Assembly: GCF_022603395.1 (NCBI RefSeq) | Contig: NZ_JAIBKA010000012.1 | Span: 1-64,000 of the forward strand | DNA length: 64,000 nt | Direction: 5' to 3' | Origin: Desulfoferrobacter suflitae | GTDB taxonomy: Bacteria; Desulfobacterota; Syntrophobacteria; Syntrophobacterales; Syntrophobacteraceae | In this document: one piece after another, positions 61,363 to 64,000 of the stretch | How the letters are laid out: each line of letters opens with the position of its first letter | How positions within the stretch are numbered: position 1 is the stretch's first letter | Program-made: the position numbers and the translations under genes | Notes under the pieces: model-generated | Databases searched by the model: none | What the model was told of the DNA's origin: nothing | The model's input: only the letters and a program-made list of their open reading frames with translations

Positions 61363-62661
61363 TTACCGGTACCAGTCAGCGCGTGTCAGTGGTAAGGCGG
61401 CTTTGCCTCGGTCCAGTTTGGCCAGTAGCGTCTGATAGACATTGATCTGGCCTTTTTCAAAGCCGTAGGCGGAGCCGGCCATATACAGCCGCCAGACCCG
61501 GTAGGTGACTTCGTCCGCCGAGCTGCACGCCTCATCGTGCTGCGCTTCCAGGCGCCGCACCCAGTGGCGAAGGGTGAGCGCATAGTGCTCGCGCAAATTT
61601 TCCACGTCGCGCACCTCGAAACCGCTCAACTCGGCCACCCGCAGGGTGGAATTGATGGGCAGCAGATCACTGTCGGGAAAAACGTAAGTATCGATGAAGC
61701 TTGGACCGATGCGTTTGCGCTCGGTGGCTGAGCGACCGATGCCGTGGTTGAGAAACACGCCTCCCGGCTTGAGCAGCCTCCATGCGCGGTTGAAATATTC
61801 GAATAGCTGTCCTTCGCCGACATGTTCGAACATGCCCACGCTGACCAGCTTATCGTAGCTTTCGGGCTCATCGATGTCGCGATAGTCACGTACTTCGACC
61901 CGGCATCGATCCGCCAATCCGGCCTCGCGAATACGCTGGTTGGCCAGTTCCGCCTGCGGTTTGCTGAGAGTGATGCCGAGCACCCGCACCTGATATTCCC
62001 GGGCGGCGTGCATCACCAGCCCGCCCCAGCCGCAGCCGATATCGAGCAGCCTCTCACCGGACTTGAGTCGCAACTTACGGCAGAGGTAGTCGAGCTTTCT
62101 CTGCTGCGCCGTATCGAGATCCTCGTCAGGAGATTCAAAGTAGGCGCACGAATAGTTCATCAGACTGTCGAGCCATAAGGAAAAGAATTCATTGGAGACG
62201 TCGTAATGGTAGGTGACCGCCTGCCGATCGCGTTCCTTTGAGTGGCAGGCACCTTCGAGCTCGGCCGGCCGGCGGCCATTGACAGATCGGTGCCCATTGC
62301 GCGGCAGCTGCAGCAGCAAACCGGCACACCGCAGCCATTTGCCGGCATTCTTGCGCGGGTCGGCGATATGGTCTCTGAGGGCAAAGACGGACTCGATGTC
62401 GCCTTCCACATCAAAATCGTCATATAGGTAAGCCTCGCCTAATGTGACATCATTGGGCAGCCAAAACATGTTGCGCAGAGCCCCCGGATGGCGAATCACC
62501 AGGGTGAAGCGGGTCGGCCGGCCCGGCTCGGCCTCCCAGGTAGTGCCGTCCCAAAAGCGCACGGCAAAGTCGCGCGGCCGGCAGTCTCCGAGCAGGTTCT
62601 GAAAAAATGAGAGGCTTGTTCGAACCAGCCTGTCAGGCTTGTGCTGAGTTTGCAGGGTCAT
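61363..62661 (-). CDS. cfa: cyclopropane-fatty-acyl-phospholipid synthase
   Basis: A 432-residue SAM-dependent enzyme that methylenates unsaturated acyl chains of membrane phospholipids. The SAM-binding motif is RLLDIGCGWGGLVMHAARE (about residue 205); other Cfa signatures are YHYDVSNEFFSLWLDSLMNYSCAYF, LGITLSKPQAELANQRI, GMFEHVGEGQLFEYF, HGIGRS and LREHYALTLRHWV. The start is ATG 62661 after GGAGGAAA. Length and motifs are complete. Confidence 0.93.
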   Translation of the reverse strand: MTLQTQHKPDRLVRTSLSFFQNLLGDCRPRDFAVRFWDGTTWEAEPGRPTRFTLVIRHPGALRNMFWLPNDVTLGEAYLYDDFDVEGDIESVFALRDHIADPRKNAGKWLRCAGLLLQLPRNGHRSVNGRRPAELEGACHSKERDRQAVTYHYDVSNEFFSLWLDSLMNYSCAYFESPDEDLDTAQQRKLDYLCRKLRLKSGERLLDIGCGWGGLVMHAAREYQVRVLGITLSKPQAELANQRIREAGLADRCRVEVRDYRDIDEPESYDKLVSVGMFEHVGEGQLFEYFNRAWRLLKPGGVFLNHGIGRSATERKRIGPSFIDTYVFPDSDLLPINSTLRVAELSGFEVRDVENLREHYALTLRHWVRRLEAQHDEACSSADEVTYRVWRLYMAGSAYGFEKGQINVYQTLLAKLDRGKAALPLTRADWYR

Positions 62662-63056
62662 TGTTTCCTCCTTTCTTTAAAGCACACCTTTTCGACCTGA
62701 TTGGATACCCTTCGACACCTCAGGGCAGGCCCGAGAGGAGAGTGGAAGACCTGCCGGGTTTCCCCGCCGCCCGCGGCAGGATGCGGCCGACAGGTGCTAT
62801 CTTGAATCCGCCCCGGCGTGGGTAACAGGGGGTCTGTGGTGTGAGCGAATTCAAGGCCCCGGCAGCTCCATTGCCCTTTATATGACCTGCCCTGAGCTAT
62901 TGAAGGATATCTAACGGGTCTTCTACTGCATCCTTGCATGTATACATTATTGGCGTTCGCTCCTTTCCGGAAGCAGGAGGCTAGACGCTGCAGGCTAGAA
63001 CCCAAAAACCGGAAGACAAGGTTGAAAGTTTCTGTTCACCGTTCACTGCTCACTCC
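62662..63056. other. intergenic region upstream of cfa
   Basis: About 390 bp without a gene. It includes CCCTTCGACACCTCAGGG near 62708, a relative of the repeat core at 61251-61290, a partially matching CCTGCCCTGAGCTATTGAAGG near 62887, and a copy of the GTTCACCGTTCACTG repeat (63033-63055). Confidence 0.5.
63033..63055. repeat. dispersed GTTCACCGTTCACTGCTCACT simple repeat
   Basis: A copy of the 7-8 bp intergenic unit repeat at the 3' end of the small minus-strand gene at 63057. Confidence 0.5.
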
Positions 63057-63248
63057 CTAGATCCCGCCCATATGTTGCTCCACATACTCCTTAACGGCGG
63101 CCTCATCCAGCAATTCTTTGAGCTTCTCGAAGCACTCCTCATCGCGGCCGATCTGCGGCCAGATGGCAGGGAGAACTTCCATAATCAGCCCTTTCTGATG
63201 TACCGGGCTCCAATTCACAGCGGTTGTTTTGATTTGTTCGAAGTCCAT
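63057..63248 (-). CDS. 63-residue protein, unrecognised
   Basis: Reads MDFEQIKTTAVNWSPVHQKG, IWPQIGRDEECFEKLKELLDEAAVKEYVEQHMGGI. The ATG at 63248 is 4 bases after AGGAGGA, a strong ribosome binding site, which supports it as a real gene. Acidic and helical; no membrane segment. It lies in the same orientation as the next two genes. Confidence 0.65.
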   Translation of the reverse strand: MDFEQIKTTAVNWSPVHQKGLIMEVLPAIWPQIGRDEECFEKLKELLDEAAVKEYVEQHMGGI

Positions 63249-63297
63249 TTTATCCTCCTTTCCTGATGCAGGCTGCGGCTTTTGGCATCTCGGCTGC

Positions 63298-63753
63298 TCA
63301 CAATGTCAGATAGGCGGCGATAATTGGGAGGTAGATTTCAACCAGCCGATAGCTTTGATCCAGAATGCCGTACGTGCGCATTCGACCAACCATTTGACTG
63401 AGCTCTTCTGCCGGGATTTGAAGCTGCTCGGAGCAGGCCGCGACCCTTTTGCGGATTTCTTGATAGCCCTGCCCGGGAAAAGCGCCCAGAGAGTCCGGGT
63501 TGTCAACTAGGAGCCGAAGAAAAGTGCGAATGGCTGTCTCCGGCACCGTGACCGACTGGGTGAAGCGGCAGAATTCGCGAACTTCTTTGGGCACTGCATC
63601 GAGCTTCCGGCGCAGTTCCTTGATTCGGCGGTAGCGGAAATCCATCTCTCCGTGAAGCATTTCCCGGTCAAACTCGCCCTCGGGATATTCGGCCTTGATT
63701 TCCGACAGCAGGTTTTGACATTCGGCGAGCTGTGTTTTCAACGGCATGTTCAT
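63298..63753 (-). CDS. 151-residue protein, unrecognised
   Basis: A mostly helical cytoplasmic protein (KTQLAECQNLLSEIKAEYPEGEF, DFRYRRIKELRRKLDAVPKEVREFCRF, LDQSYRLVEIYLPIIAAYLTL). Its ATG overlaps the stop of the upstream gene by four bases, showing translational coupling. No family recognised. Confidence 0.65.
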   Translation of the reverse strand: MNMPLKTQLAECQNLLSEIKAEYPEGEFDREMLHGEMDFRYRRIKELRRKLDAVPKEVREFCRFTQSVTVPETAIRTFLRLLVDNPDSLGAFPGQGYQEIRKRVAACSEQLQIPAEELSQMVGRMRTYGILDQSYRLVEIYLPIIAAYLTL

Positions 63754-64000
63754 GACATATCCTCGTTTTCCGCTAAATTTTTTTTGGCTCTGGCAGATTC
63801 GAGCAGTGCGCGCAGAAACCTCACGTAAGCGATGCTACGGTAGCACCTCTTGGCCGCGAGCTTGTGGTTTGCTCTTCTGGCAGATTGCCGGGCCAGTTCC
63901 TGCCTGATTTGGTCTTCGTTCCAGCTTCGTGCAAGTGCCGCCAGGACCACATCCACCTTTTCGTAAGGGCCTAAGATTTCCTCGTCGCCGATCCCGCCGA
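63750..64000 (-). CDS. partial gene running off the right edge, unrecognised
   Basis: The frame is open from the window edge (GIGDEEILGPYEKVDVVLAAL) through SWNEDQIRQELARQSARRA and RCYRSIAYVRFLRALLESARAKKNL to a TGA that overlaps the next start. The start codon lies outside the window; a GTG at 63956 is probably internal. Basic and helical. Confidence 0.6.
   Translation of the reverse strand, partial: GGIGDEEILGPYEKVDVVLAALARSWNEDQIRQELARQSARRANHKLAAKRCYRSIAYVRFLRALLESARAKKNLAENEDMS

Noticed and set aside
1-64000. CRISPR arrays, tRNA or rRNA genes
   Set aside because: No regularly spaced direct repeats with unique spacers, no cloverleaf-like sequence and no rRNA motif was noticed on reading; a covariance-model scan was not possible.

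Overview
The window reads like the chromosome of an anaerobic, selenocysteine-using member of the Desulfobacterota (former Deltaproteobacteria). The reasons are a GC-rich, gene-dense sequence, an NtrC-type regulator with -24/-12 promoters, 2-hydroxyacyl-CoA-dehydratase/BadF-type reductase genes, a RACo-like corrinoid activator, and three genes that read through an in-frame TGA at a conserved Cys position. No rRNA or tRNA was seen, so the assignment is an inference.

Layout. 1-10.6 kb: a DksA-like zinc-finger protein, prfC, a SurA-N/thioredoxin protein, and a TonB receptor followed by a three-gene FecBCD-type ABC uptake operon. 10.7-22.6 kb (minus strand): TolC/MFP/RND efflux genes, a thioredoxin lipoprotein, CcdA, a DUF1573 protein with an in-frame TGA (candidate selenoprotein) and a DUF166 protein whose in-frame TGA is followed by an fdhF-like GGTC-loop hairpin; upstream lie MltD and small genes. 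22.8-27.8 kb: two Spy/CpxP-like periplasmic proteins, each behind a sigma-54-type promoter, next to a ZraSR-like kinase/regulator pair. 27.8-36 kb: a third candidate selenoprotein (thioredoxin-like, GGTC-loop hairpin), YnfA, and an arsenic island: arsR-acr3-usp, a second arsR, then arsR-(ahpD::arsD fusion)-arsA-small Cys-rich membrane protein.

36.2-38.7 kb is a two-gene insertion element (transposase + DUF4338). 38.8-41.5 kb carries an ACR3 permease fused to a universal-stress domain, a leftover ACR3 tail and an intact usp gene, which together record a recombination event. 41.7-50.5 kb holds a small Cys-rich protein, an unrecognised 415-residue protein, a DUF169 remnant, a HesB-like protein, a 2-hydroxyacyl-CoA-dehydratase-like subunit, a dehydratase::BadF-ATPase fusion, and a RACo-like ATPase gene cut by an ISKra4-type IS with a clean 9-bp target duplication.

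50.5-58.0 kb is a three-level nest: an IS4-type element (9-bp target duplication) interrupted by a second ISKra4-type element, itself interrupted by a 4.3-kb transposon encoding SEC-C/TPR, DUF6431, DDE transposase, AAA ATPase and DnaG-like zinc-finger proteins. 58.3-61 kb is a second arsR-arsD-arsA cluster whose promoter and arsR are paralogous to those at 31.9 kb. 61.2-64 kb: a structured 139-bp repeat, cfa, and three small uncharacterised minus-strand genes.

Functionally the window combines arsenite export (ACR3, ArsA/ArsD), RND efflux, envelope thiol/selenol redox proteins (CcdA, thioredoxins, DUF1573, DUF166), envelope-stress sensing and an ATP-driven low-potential reductase group, all broken up and reshuffled by transposons.
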